Assembly (NCBI GenBank): GCA_020465985.1
Contig: JAANYP010005935.1
Span: forward strand, 62,001 to 126,000
Source of the DNA: Centrapalus pauciflorus
Taxonomy: Eukaryota; Streptophyta; Magnoliopsida; Asterales; Asteraceae
DNA length: 64,000 nt
Direction of reading: 5' to 3'
Positions within the stretch are counted from its first letter, which is position 1. Every line of letters starts with the position of its first letter. This document shows positions 1 through 9,405 of this stretch, piece after piece. The notes below the pieces were generated by a model. The model was not told the origin of the DNA and did not search any database. It saw only the letters and a program-made list of their open reading frames with translations. The translations under genes were made by a program, and so were the position numbers.

Positions 1-833
1 GTGTTTCTTAAAAAAGAAAACCAATTTGATGAGGCAAGAAGAGTGTTTTCAATACGTGAACAGAGTTTTTAAAATAGACTCTAAGTTTTTGACATAATCA
101 AAGGTTTAGAAAGTCATATTTCAAAGGCCTCAAAAGTTTCTGATCAGAAAACAAATGCTCCTAAACAAAAACATCTTCTTGAGATCAAGAAGGGTAAATA
201 CATGTTGGAAGTTCCAATCAAGATTTACAACGGTAACTCTTCTAAATCTGATTTCACAAGAGCTGTAAGGAATTCAATATACTCTTACATTAAGAGTACA
301 CAGAATTCCCAAAAGCCACAAAAGATTGGAAAATCCAACAATAGGCATAACTGGTTCTCTAGTCGTAACGACTCTGGCTTCTCGTCAAGTTCATATACTC
401 TTGTAAAAAATCATTTTGAGAATCAAACAGATTCACTACCATTCATTTCTGCTTCTCATGTTATGAAGAATAACAAAGTTGTAGTAGCTACTATCAAAAG
501 ACTGCTTCATGTGATGCTTCCATGTCACAAAAACCAGTATTGAAATACTCTTTTAAGAAGCTATTTGATTTCCGTCTTACTAAACCTTGTCATTCTTCTC
601 ATGTAATGAATGGTTGTGTCTCCAGAGCTAGGAATAAGCCTGTGAAACATCATGTTCGTAAGCGTGAACAAAAAGATCCCACATTCACTCTGCGCTGGGC
701 ACCTAAGAATGTCTTAAAGGAAGCAAACTGGAAATGGTTGCCTAAGGCAGAGAAGAAGGTAATAACTCAAATTTGGGTACCCAAAGCTAACCTGACTGAA
801 CCCAAATTCCAATGGGTACCAAAAGCTACATGA
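1..833 (+). pseudogene. gag: Copia-1 gag, C-terminal region (broken)
   Basis: This is the linker part of a Copia Gag downstream of the zinc knuckles. Frame 1 is coding-like from the left edge but has stops near 70 and 82. It is open from 202 to 543, then coding continues in the -1 frame at 522-833. The last part has a repeated W-x-P-K pattern (RWAPKN, KWLPKA, IWVPKA, QWVPKA) and ends WVPKAT followed by a stop. The block LKYSFKKLFDF matches LKYSFDDLFKL in Copia-4 at about 27,100, so the two gags are homologous. Gag packages element RNA in cytoplasmic particles. The piece lacks the matrix/capsid core, which would lie left of the window. Confidence 0.65.
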
Positions 834-1130
834 TTGTTTTGCAGGTAGATGGATCTTGTTCATTTCAGTTTAGGACCCGTGCTTCAAAAAGATGGTTTCT
901 GTGCGCTTCAGTACAGAACCCGAACATCAATGTCATGGCTTCTACTTACTTCAGTAGAACCCAGTCTTTAATTAGATACCGTGCTACTGAGCATCTGAAA
1001 CTCCCATCCTCATGTGCATATCAAAATTTCTGTTCAACATCACGTGCGAACCGACAACGGGGAGCGTAGATTTCTTAATTTTCTTGTGCTTCTACTTTCT
1101 GTTGACTAATATTAGTTCTTATCTGCAGGG
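834..1130 (+). other. Copia-1 gag-to-pol interval with acceptor-like end
   Basis: Stop-rich stretch directly after the gag stop. Its beginning (GTAGATGGATCTTG) resembles the equivalent interval of Copia-4 (27,498-27,760). It ends in a pyrimidine-rich run and TCTTATCTGCAG, like a 3' splice site, at the point where protease coding starts in Copia-4. In this copy protease does not follow. Confidence 0.45.
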
Positions 1131-2972
1131 GGGGTTTGCATATATGCATTATCGAAGAAATGTTCCGTGTATTTTCACTCTTCAAGTATGCAAATCTTTT
1201 AAAGAAAAACAGTTTTTTGTGCATACTTGGAGGGGGACTGTTTTTTAGTAAACGTTTTTTAAAAAGATTTTTGTTAACCCTTAATGATGCAAGAAATGTT
1301 TTAGATTTTATCAGGTCATCATTTAAGTGGGAGTAAATTTTTGTTAGTTTCACTTGAAGAGATCAAATCTACTTAATCTTCATGCGAATCAGAATACTAC
1401 CATTCATTATGATTCTGTTATTCTAATTCCATCTGACTAATCCGATCTAAAGATCTCAATTCTCTGAGATATTCTCGTTTCTCTGAATCTTCGTTCACAG
1501 CTGAATTCTTTCGTATCTGAATCTTTCATTCAATTTGAATTAACTAATTCTGATTTCTTTTGATTCATTCACTCGTCTCCATTTCTTTCTAATTCAATTC
1601 ACTGAGTTCATTCTCATAATGCAAAAGCAGCTAGTCTGAGCATTCTATGCTAGCTGCAATTCCAAGAACTCAAAGTTCATCATCTTTGATAACATATGCT
1701 GACTTTAGTGCACCACATGAGTGTATAGGTATATATATCTCTCCTATGGTCTACCCAGAACCTGATGGCCTAGCTGTGGAGTAATCTTTCTTATAGATGA
1801 GAGGTAAGGGTCTTATAGATCTAGTTAAAAAGGATCAAACACAGTGGGGTGTTGATCGGGTCTAGCAGATGTAAAACATAAATGAGAGGAGTATAAATGA
1901 AAGGAGACAGGGGTGCATCAAAATCATGCTTTACTGATTAAAGTGAGTCGGAGGGAGCTTTAGTGAAAATAAATGATGTTGAGAGCTTGAGGGGAGAAAA
2001 AGGATTAAAAGAAAAGAATCCTATCATAGCTAACATTTGCTGGGTTTCCTACATTTGCTATCGAATCTTATTCGTTGAGATTTGGTATTGAATAAGACGT
2101 CATGGACCCAGTGACGCAAAGACAGAACCCCTCTTAGCTACTGGGTTACTTCTCAAAAAGCTACTGTTTCATTTCTCACGGAGATTAACCTCATATGATA
2201 TCGATTTCTCATTTGGAAGTAATTGATATTGGAACAGGAAACATCCGCTCCGGTCTCTGAATTTCATTTGATTGCACATTTTGTTTAGAGCTTATTGATT
2301 ATACACCTCTTAGGACACTTATCGAGTCATGTCTGTGTGAAAACAATTTGCTTGTCTATTGTGACAAAGCCAGAACAACTATAGTGGTGCTTACTATAAG
2401 TATTTCACGTTGATTAATTGGAAATCCTACCGGTGTTAACATCAATCCAACACTGAACGTAGGTCACATAGTTATTTGTTAACTATTATGTCAACAGGAA
2501 ACATAAGTGGTCCTGTTTGTTTTTTCCCTCTAATTTGGTTATAATGTCACAGGTTGTAGAGCCTAATGACATTTTTTGATGATAAAGAGCAGGTATACAC
2601 ATTCTAAAGGGAAGTAAGCTACTTGCCAAGGATATCGGAAAGGTCTACATGATAATCAAGATTCTCTTAATCATCATGAGGGGGAGATTACTAGAAGCAT
2701 CAAAAGTTTAAGGAGATGATGGAAGATATTCAGGGGGAGCAAAGCTAATCTGAAGGATTTCATGTTCGGTTAAAGAATTTAGGGGGAGAGAGCTATCAGA
2801 GAAAAGCTTCAAGAGCTTCAATGTTTCAAAGCTTCTAGTGTTCCAAGTTAAAGCATAAAGATGAACCTGGAAACTCTCCAAGTCTAGAGTAAAGATCATC
2901 AAAAGGGGAGATTGTTCATCAAAAGATAAAGCTTATCTTGAAGGATCCAGACACGATCACTAAGGGGGAGAT
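1131..2972 (+). other. Copia-1 non-coding interior
   Basis: No convincing coding region on either strand. It is AT-rich with purine-rich blocks near 1950-2010 and 2670-2970 (several GGGGGAG runs), ending in the polypurine tract next to the LTR. A perfect 8-bp inverted repeat, GCAGCTAG/CTAGCTGC, sits at 1627-1657. I cannot assign a function; it looks like the filler of a non-autonomous element. Confidence 0.4.
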
Positions 2973-3291
2973 TGTTAGACATATTTTATTGTAAGCAAGT
3001 CTAGGGTTCAATATGTAATAAATTAATATTTATGTTTATATTTTTGTAAGGGCATAATTAGTTGAGTCCATGGCCTTGGCCTTTTAGGGTTTTAGTATTT
3101 ATAGCCTCTCTTAGGGTTTTGTGTGTGTAATTTTCAAAGTAACAAAAGGTAACTCAAGGAAGAAAAAGGTGAAAGGCAGTATAGCCGTTGCGTGTTCATC
3201 ATTCAAGGTTTAATATAATCATTTGGCTATATTAATATTTATTCATCTTGTCCGTTCTTATATGTTTATGCTTGATTATTTGGGACTAACA
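2973..3291 (+). repeat. Copia-1 3' LTR (319 bp)
   Basis: Starts TGTTAGAC just after the polypurine tract AAGGGGGAGAT and ends GGGACTAACA, giving short inverted ends TGTTAG/CTAACA. A TATA-like box TATTTATA is at about 3096-3103. No second copy is in the window, so the right boundary rests on the terminal inverted repeat and on the change of sequence after 3291. Confidence 0.8.
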
Positions 3292-3486
3292 ACCCTGAAT
3301 CCACTCACCAATCCTCTAATTCCCCTAAACACATTGATGAGCAACCCTCTCACCATACAAACCCAGATAATCTGATTCTGACTCATCCCAACATACAATG
3401 CAATACAACCCGAAAAAGCCAACATCTGAAACCAGAAGACGAAAAATTCTTCCAGAGTCAACCCTATTGAACACTTTGAATTTCTA
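3292..3486. other. Short spacer between Copia-1 and Copia-2
   Basis: About 195 bp between two LTR ends. One plus-strand frame is open for nearly 60 codons (rich in His, Asn, Gln, Pro), then hits a stop. I do not recognise it; it could be a scrap of an older retroelement in which both Copia copies landed. Confidence 0.3.
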
Positions 3487-3844
3487 TGTTGTAATCGTCC
3501 CAATGATAATCAGCACACAATATAATGATTTCAGCACAAAATCCAAGCAAAAAGAATGATGAACACTCGATATTCGTATATGAATATTGTGAGAATATTG
3601 GTAAATTGCGGTGGCCGTATATTTCTTATTTTGTTAAGAAGTCCAACGTTGTGGGAAACCCTATATGGGGTTTCCCTTAAATATTTATTACAACTTTGAC
3701 CAAATAGCAATCAGCCCCCTCAACTACAAAAACACTAAAGGAAATTACAAATAAAAGGAAATACTTGAAATGAATTACATGGAAATAAAACTAACTAATT
3801 ATTACAAAATTAAAGTCAACGTGATTGAAATTTAAAGTCTAACA
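3487..3844 (-). repeat. Copia-2 3' LTR (358 bp)
   Basis: Read on the minus strand it begins TGTTAGACTTTAAATTTC and ends GGGACGATTACAACA. The polypurine tract GAAAGGGGAGAT is immediately upstream (3845-3856 on the plus strand). Family identity with the LTRs at 13042-13430 and 59635-59981 is visible by eye over most of the length. Confidence 0.85.
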
Positions 3845-3921
3845 ATCTCCCCTTTCGATCATGGACGAGGATGACAGGCCTGCTCTACATTTTGTCTAAG
3901 GCCAAGGAAGACGTCGAATCT
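3487..3921 (-). mobile_element. Copia-2: 3' end of an element of the Copia-4 family
   Basis: Minus-strand element of which only the last about 435 bp is visible. The LTR (3487-3844) is clearly related to the Copia-4 LTR: both share the TAATAAATATTTAAGGG block and the ...GATTACAACA end. Next comes the polypurine tract, then a short coding tail that matches the end of the Copia-4 3' ORF (FLGLRQNVEQACHPRP-stop against VLGLRETTDHARSHPQ-stop). At about 3922 the similarity stops and the LTR of Copia-3 begins, so Copia-3 inserted in the 3' ORF of Copia-2. The rest of Copia-2 should lie beyond the right edge. Confidence 0.65.
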
Positions 3922-4638
3922 TGTAAAGTCCACCCCTCTACGGATCTATCAAGGCGTGACGACGTCAAATGAGTGCAAAATCCTCGTTTAAGTTTACGGA
4001 TCGATCACAAACACACACACGGGAACACGGAGCCAAACACGATGCTAGACGAACAAGTATCGACCCCACAAGCTGTATTGCTCCTATTGAAAGCTTTGAA
4101 ACTCTCTCAAGTCGTATGAAACTCAATTCTAAGAAATTCGAAAAGTCTTCTTGAAATTGCAAAGAAAAGTTGATGATATAACCCTTAAGTTCGTGCATGG
4201 CCCAAGCCACGAACTTATAAGTTCAAGCCCATGCAGATAAGTTCGTACGAACTGATAAGCCATAAGTTCGTACCCCATGAACTTATTCTTATAAGTTCAT
4301 ACCTCATGAACTTATCACCATAAGTTCATACCTCATTAACTTATTCTCAAATGTTCATGCATCATGAACCTATTCTCATAAGTTCTTATCTCATGAACTT
4401 ATCACCATAAGTTCATACCTCATAAACTTATCCTCATAAGTTCATATCTCATGAACTTATCTTCATAAGTTCATATCTCATGAAGTTAACATGCAAATAT
4501 GAACACAATACACAAACATGAACTTAAGACATAAATATGAACATACAATCATGACTTGTATTTAATAAGGCCTTAACTATTATAAATGATTATCTATTAC
4601 AAAACTAGATTGTTGTCATCACACCGGGTGTACCAACA
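3922..4638 (-). repeat. Copia-3 3' LTR (about 717 bp)
   Basis: On the minus strand it starts TGTTGGTACACCCGG right after the polypurine tract. The end near 3922 (..GGACTTTACA) is inferred from a CA end and from where similarity to the Copia-2 3' ORF resumes; it could be off by tens of bases. It contains an array of 29-bp imperfect palindromes (about 4190-4496) followed on the minus strand by a weak TATA-like GGTTATATC near 4175, so the array would sit directly upstream of the LTR promoter. Confidence 0.6.
4190..4496. repeat. Tandem array of 29-bp palindromic units in the Copia-3 LTR
   Basis: About ten imperfect units of the form CATAAGTTCATA..CTCATGAACTTAT, each an inverted repeat (AAGTTCAT/ATGAACTT) with a 4-5 nt centre. 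Seven or eight units are spaced regularly at 29 bp between about 4257 and 4496. One unit holds the perfect palindrome AGTTCGTACGAACT (4240-4253), which recurs at 7531, 7594, 7626, 7651 and 8135. Confidence 0.9.
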
Positions 4639-4797
4639 GACTCCCCCTTGACGATAGCTTCTAGTTGATATTCATTGATCTATAGAACTAGGCCTACTTA
4701 AATTACTACCTGCATGTAAACCCTGTTCAACACAAACTTTAACTACTTTCTGGTCTTTCATGCCATTTGAACTCCAACCTTCATGAAAGAAAATTGG

Positions 4798-7453
4798 CTA
4801 CTCATGAAGCTTCTGCAGGTCACCCTGAGAGAGGTTTACAAGATGCAGGGGATCATATACCTTCAAAATCACTTTCTCATCTTGATCTTCCATTACTGCT
4901 TCGGCTGTCTCGTTGTCGACATACCACCACTTTAACTTACTCGGAACATCCTGTGGCATAGTCTTCAACGGGACCTTCTTCAAGCATTTAACAGGTTGGT
5001 AAAACATTTTGATCCATGGCTTACCAGTCAGAGGATCTATTCTTGTTTCGTCCATAACTCTTTTACCAACCCTTGGTTTAATTCTCTCAAACCATCCAGA
5101 CCGATCCTCTTTTATGATAAATGTAGCAACAACTTCAGCATAAGGGTCGTTTCCTAGGTTGATCAATTCTTTCTAGGACAACTCTTTTACTTCACACTTG
5201 GGCAGTGAACTGATGTCTTTTAGCCTTCTTTTCAAGTACTGAAGCCCATCTCCTCTTTTAAGCACGAATAGCTGCAGTACCCTATCAACGAACCAGTTTA
5301 AGATTCCACCTGTCAACTTTCCTGGACTTGGAAGTTTCATCTCCTTCTTCATTGCCAAGTCCGTCTTGTTCTCTTCTTTGCTAAACCACAATTTCCTTTT
5401 CTCTTCTTCAGTCAGCTCCCTGTCAGGCATATCAGACTCTAATTCATCATTACATGCAGATATCAGCATATCAAGGTCTATCACATTTTAATCTTCATTC
5501 ATGTATTGCTCTGTGACAGGTTGCTTATGTACAACCACTTCATCATCTTTGTCTAATAATATTTCATCATCGGGTTTCTAGTCGGGAATATCGTCACGAA
5601 TGAATTCTCCTTCCTCGAGATCCTTCTGATCCAAGTAGTCTTCAAAATCAAACCTTATCTCAGCTTCTTCTAATCCGGTCAAGGTTCCAATTATTTCTTC
5701 TTTAATAACCTCTGTAGCTTCTGGAGCCTTGCCTTTTCCTTTTTCAATGCCTGATCCAGACTCCCCCTACGGATCAGCTTGCTGAGCAGATTGTTGTTTA
5801 GAAAGATCTGCCAGCTCACTGTCTTTACTTGCACTAGGGTCGTCTCCCTCATCATCCCTCTGACTTTTCCTCAAGGCATCATCTTTGCAACTCTCTCCTT
5901 GAGCTGCACGATCTTTCATTAACATCTCCAACATAGCCTCAAGGGTTGCAATCTTTTGTCGTTGGTCAGCCACTATCTGATCCAAATTTGCATTTTGCTG
6001 TTGTAACTTGAGAACTGCCCTTGTCAGTTGAAGTATTTGAAATGTTTGACCATCAACCTGAGTTCTCATTCGAATAACACTTTGGTTGTCAGACGGTGTG
6101 GATGTGGATGGAGTGGGTGTTGTGGTTTCTGGTGGTGCTGTTGTTGATGTGGTGGGCATTGATTGATCTAATGTGTGTCGCTTTGTCCTTTGATGTCTGG
6201 CAACCAAAGCCTTTTCTTCTGGCTCGTATGCTTCATCACCCTCTTCATCTTGTAGATGCCAAGACTGTTGTTGTTTAGTCTATGGCGGCACAACTATTCG
6301 AGACCGATAACGACCCAGAGTCGTCGAAGGATTTGTTGCCTCCCTGACGTTCTCGGAATCTGTCTTCGAATCAGTCTCAACAGCCATAGCAGATTATTCT
6401 GGCTGATAATTTTCAATGTCCTCAAAAATGTTGCACGGGGCTTCAAGAGGGTGAAGGATATCTTGAATCACTTCCTCTGAGATGTCTTGCTGGGCTGCTC
6501 CCCTATGAGAAAAAGTATCTTCTAACGCCTCTTGTCTCGGATCAGCTCGGACTGTCGGGGGAGAATCTGCTTCTGACGGAGCTGGAATCGGTGAACGCTA
6601 TGCTGGAGTAGCGGCTTCTGGAGCCGATTTTTGGCTTTGTTGCTCATTGTCCATCCATCCATCTCCGGCCGGAGCAACGTAATTGGGATCAAGCAGAGAT
6701 CCGAACAGTGTAGTAATCTGAGGCCGAGCGTTCTCAGCCCTTCTCTGGCTATGACTCTGGCAGTCAGCAAAAATTCTCTTGTCAATGCTAGCTACAACAA
6801 CCACATAAGGTGCTGGTGGAAAATCCCGCAAGCAGTGACAGATTATCATCATAACAAAATGTGGATACATCAAGAATCTCTCTCGACTGGGCGCCGTTAT
6901 TTGATGAACGAATTTGGCAAAACAAAAAGCCTGAAAAACTATACGGCTTGTTATACACAAGTGAGATCATCCCTGACGGTAGCTTGGATGTCAACACGTC
7001 AAACTTGGCCTTCTTTAAAGCTAGACACACTAGCAGTACGTGCATCAGATACCTCCATTGCCATAACCACCCGCTTTTAACATAGGATGCCTTGGCCAAA
7101 TCTCGAGAATATCTCATTCTTTGAAACGCTCCTTGTGTCAGTGTAGCTGGGAAATCGATTGGACCATTTTCTTGAGCCTCAGTCCCTAAATGTAGAATCA
7201 TTCCAAATCTTCTGCTGAGAAACCAATCGCTTGTCCATTAACTGTCGCTCGGAGAACTGGGGGCATTACTGAGCTGTCTAAATGTAGCGTACTCCAAAAC
7301 TGACGAATGCATTGTATCATCAGGGTTGGGCTATGAGTCAACGCATACACTACGCGAGATCGTGTCAAAAATTCCAGAATTTCCTGGTATTGGACTGCCT
7401 CTATCTATGCTCACCACCATATTGTGCTTGTTGACGAATGCACGCTCTGCCAT
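4798..7453 (-). pseudogene. Copia-3 3' ORF ("env-like" position), broken
   Basis: Protein encoded after pol in large plant Copia elements; its function is unknown and I see neither signal peptide nor transmembrane segment, so calling it an envelope is not justified. The ATG at 7453 (MAERAFVNKHNMV) follows an acceptor-like ATGTGCAG. A frameshift occurs within about 15 codons, then a conserved N-terminal domain (..FLTRSRVVYALTHSPT, CIRQFW, GMISLVYNKPYSFSG) runs to about 6800. Another frameshift leads to ERFLMYP..DKRIFADCQ and APAGDGWMDNE (6600-6960). A Thr/Pro/Ser-rich linker, a Leu-heptad coiled coil (about 5900-6060) and an acidic region follow. The C-terminal domain (4798-5484) ends at a TAG. 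At least four stops and two frameshifts are present. Confidence 0.7.
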
Positions 7454-7508
7454 TCCTGCACATGGAATAAACTGTTAAAATTTGGGAATCTAAATTTTTG
7501 AAAACAAA

Positions 7509-7690
7509 TAAGTTCGCACGAACTTATATTAGTTCGTACGAACTTAGAAGCCTACGAACTTAGATCTAAGTTCGCACGAACTTAGTATAAATAAGTTCGT
7601 ACGAACTAGTTGATATTTTGAATTTAGTTCGTACGAACTTACAGTTCTTAAGTTCGTACGAACTTGTTCTTGATGAACAAGTTCGTGGTC
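7509..7690. repeat. Palindrome cluster upstream of the Copia-3 3' ORF
   Basis: Contains four perfect AGTTCGTACGAACT palindromes (7531-7544, 7594-7607, 7626-7639, 7651-7664) and related AAGTTCGCACGAACTT variants. It lies between the candidate internal promoter and the ATG, within the stretch that would be an intron if the acceptor at 7456 is used. Confidence 0.9.
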
Positions 7691-8064
7691 GGCAAGTGTA
7701 ACAACAAAACTCCTGATTTAACACTTTTTTGACTTAATTGACCCATGAATCTAGTCCAAAGAGGTTCTAATCGAGTTTATTGAGGTTCCATGTTAGTTTT
7801 ATAGCCTTAAACTTAGTGTTTATAACACCTAGTTTTTCGGTTATCTAAACCTAAAATACACAATAAAAAGCCATTTATACTCCCAACTATTTACTTATTT
7901 TGTTGTTTAGAAGTAAACCTAAAGTGAATAGTTGTATTTTGAGAGTGAACAGTTGGAACCTCGTGAAACAGAACCAAAATCATAGAATGTACGACAAGTT
8001 CGTAATCGCCTGCGTAAGTTCGTGGTTGCCTAAAATAAGTTCGTGAGGAAAGAAGTTCGTGAGT

Positions 8065-8190
8065 AGGTGAACGAATTCAATGCCTTTGCACTATTTATAG
8101 GCCCACCTACTATGCTACGAACTCAGTTGACTCAAGTTCGTACGAACTTAAGTTCATGCGAACTTATTCTCATAAGTTCGTATAGACATA
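8065..8190 (-). promoter_or_regulatory. Candidate internal promoter for the Copia-3 3' ORF
   Basis: On the minus strand a consensus plant TATA box, TATAAATAG (8099-8091), lies between RNase H and the 3' ORF, about 640 bp ahead of its ATG. Directly upstream are palindromes AAGTTCGTACGAACTT (8134-8149) and ACGAACTTAT/ATAAGTTCG variants up to 8190, the same motif that stands upstream of the LTR TATA box. Transcription start would be near 8065. This is a sequence-based inference only. Confidence 0.45.
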
Positions 8191-8199
8191 GGTTTTCAC

Positions 8200-9400
8200 G
8201 AAGTTAAGTTGAAACTTTGAAAAACTTTGAACAATTTTCAACTTTTTCATCTTTTTTAACTTTTTCAACTTATTACAGAACACTTCACATTAAGCAAACA
8301 GATTATCACGCATCTTTTGTTTTTCCAACTAAAATGCATCCAAGTATCTGACCTCGATCCTAATTTTTTAAATTTACCTAGTAAACTAAAAATAAAGAAA
8401 AAGAAAAGAAAAGAAAATAATAAAAAGAAATTCCAAGAATTTTAAAGATAAAAATTACACAAACTAAATATTTTTGTGAGAGAGTGATAGAAGATTCAAT
8501 CAGATAGCTTTGCCAATGCACTTTATGGTCTTGCACTTTCACACTTTGGAATTTTAACATCCCTTTATTGTTTGTTGTAACATACATACCATGTCGATTG
8601 TCGGTATTCTTGTCCACTTAAACACTCAACACATATAATTTTCCTTTAGCCTTTTAATTTATCAAGAAATCACCTTACGTGTCCCACACTTAGACATACA
8701 TATGTGATCAAGACAGACATAAAATTATTATGACTTTTTGGTTTTTGCAAAGCATCCTTAAAAGGCAAACTTCGGACACAGTTCTGCACTCACGTACAAC
8801 AGAGTGTCTTTGTTTGTCTTAGGGTAGAGCATTCCTCTTATTATTTAGCCAAGATAGCGGTGACAGGTCTGTACTTACGTACAACAAAGCGACATATCTT
8901 GCTATATTAAGTCAAAACAGCGGTGACTGGTCTGTACCTACGAACAACAAATCGACATGTCTTGACTTTCTTTACGTCTCATCTTTGCTCTTTATTTAAG
9001 ATGTATTTTGATGAAGCCATACATCCCCCAGATTGATTTACAGATCTCATTCATAATTATTGTATGTAAGCCTCTAACACCGAATTTAAGACCTATAAGT
9101 CATACATCTAAGTTAGTTACACATATGACATTTTCTTGATTGTTTTATTGGCTTTTAGGAGAATTTTCATGTTTTATGCCTACCAACACATTAGAACACG
9201 AGTTTGTACATCACTGAAATTTTATGGTGCATTATGTGTGAAAGTTTAACACTTACAGTATGTTAGACTTCGCTAAAACTCGTCATGTTGAACCTTGGAC
9301 TCTAAGACCTCTCTCTTTATTTTCATTTTTCTCTTTTTTTGAATTTTTATGCTTTTCTCATTTTATTTTTATTTTTTCTAAGTAAAAAATAACTAATATG
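8200..9400 (-). other. Copia-3 pol-to-3'ORF interval, non-coding
   Basis: No coding signal. It contains a purine-rich run (8395-8440), three tandem hairpin-forming units (8762-8966, listed separately) and AT-rich sequence. The interval also holds the leader of the proposed internal transcript at its low-coordinate end. Confidence 0.5.
8762..8966 (-). repeat. Three tandem hairpin units of about 55-60 bp
   Basis: Units at about 8762-8820, 8848-8903 and 8911-8966 share the core GGTCTGTAC.TACG.ACAACAAA, the first more loosely. Each is bounded by a short inverted repeat whose sequence differs: GGCAAAC/GTTTGTC, CAAGATA/TATCTTG and CAAAACA/TGTCTTG. The paired changes suggest an RNA structure kept in the 3' region of the element. 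Confidence 0.55.
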
Positions 9401-9405
9401 TCAGG

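Larger units (their letters stand above)
1..3291 (+). mobile_element. Copia-1: LTR retrotransposon, 3' part, pol absent
   Basis: A Copia-type element that enters from the left edge and ends in a 3' LTR at 2973-3291. The window holds a gag C-terminal region (1-833), then about 2.1 kb without pol-like coding, a polypurine tract (AAGGGGGAGATTG) and the LTR. No protease, integrase, reverse transcriptase or RNase H is recognisable between gag and LTR, so this copy is either an internally deleted element or a gag-only non-autonomous one. The gag tail is related to that of Copia-4 (the Lys-Tyr-Ser-Phe block and the terminal Val-Pro-Lys), but the LTRs are different sequences. The 5' LTR and any target duplication lie outside the window. 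Confidence 0.8.

Noticed and set aside
3276..3503. 75-codon minus-strand ORF spanning the Copia-1 LTR end and spacer
   Set aside because: Crosses an element boundary and overlaps the Copia-2 LTR, so it cannot be an old gene.
3965..4210. 81-codon minus-strand ORF near the Copia-3 LTR
   Set aside because: Lies in the LTR leader next to the palindrome array; chance open frame without recognisable motif.
4190..4496. 29-bp regular repeats as a CRISPR array
   Set aside because: Units are contiguous palindromes without unique spacers, inside an LTR of a plant retrotransposon.
6631..7080. 149-codon plus-strand ORF
   Set aside because: Antisense shadow of the Copia-3 3' ORF, whose minus-strand reading has family motifs.
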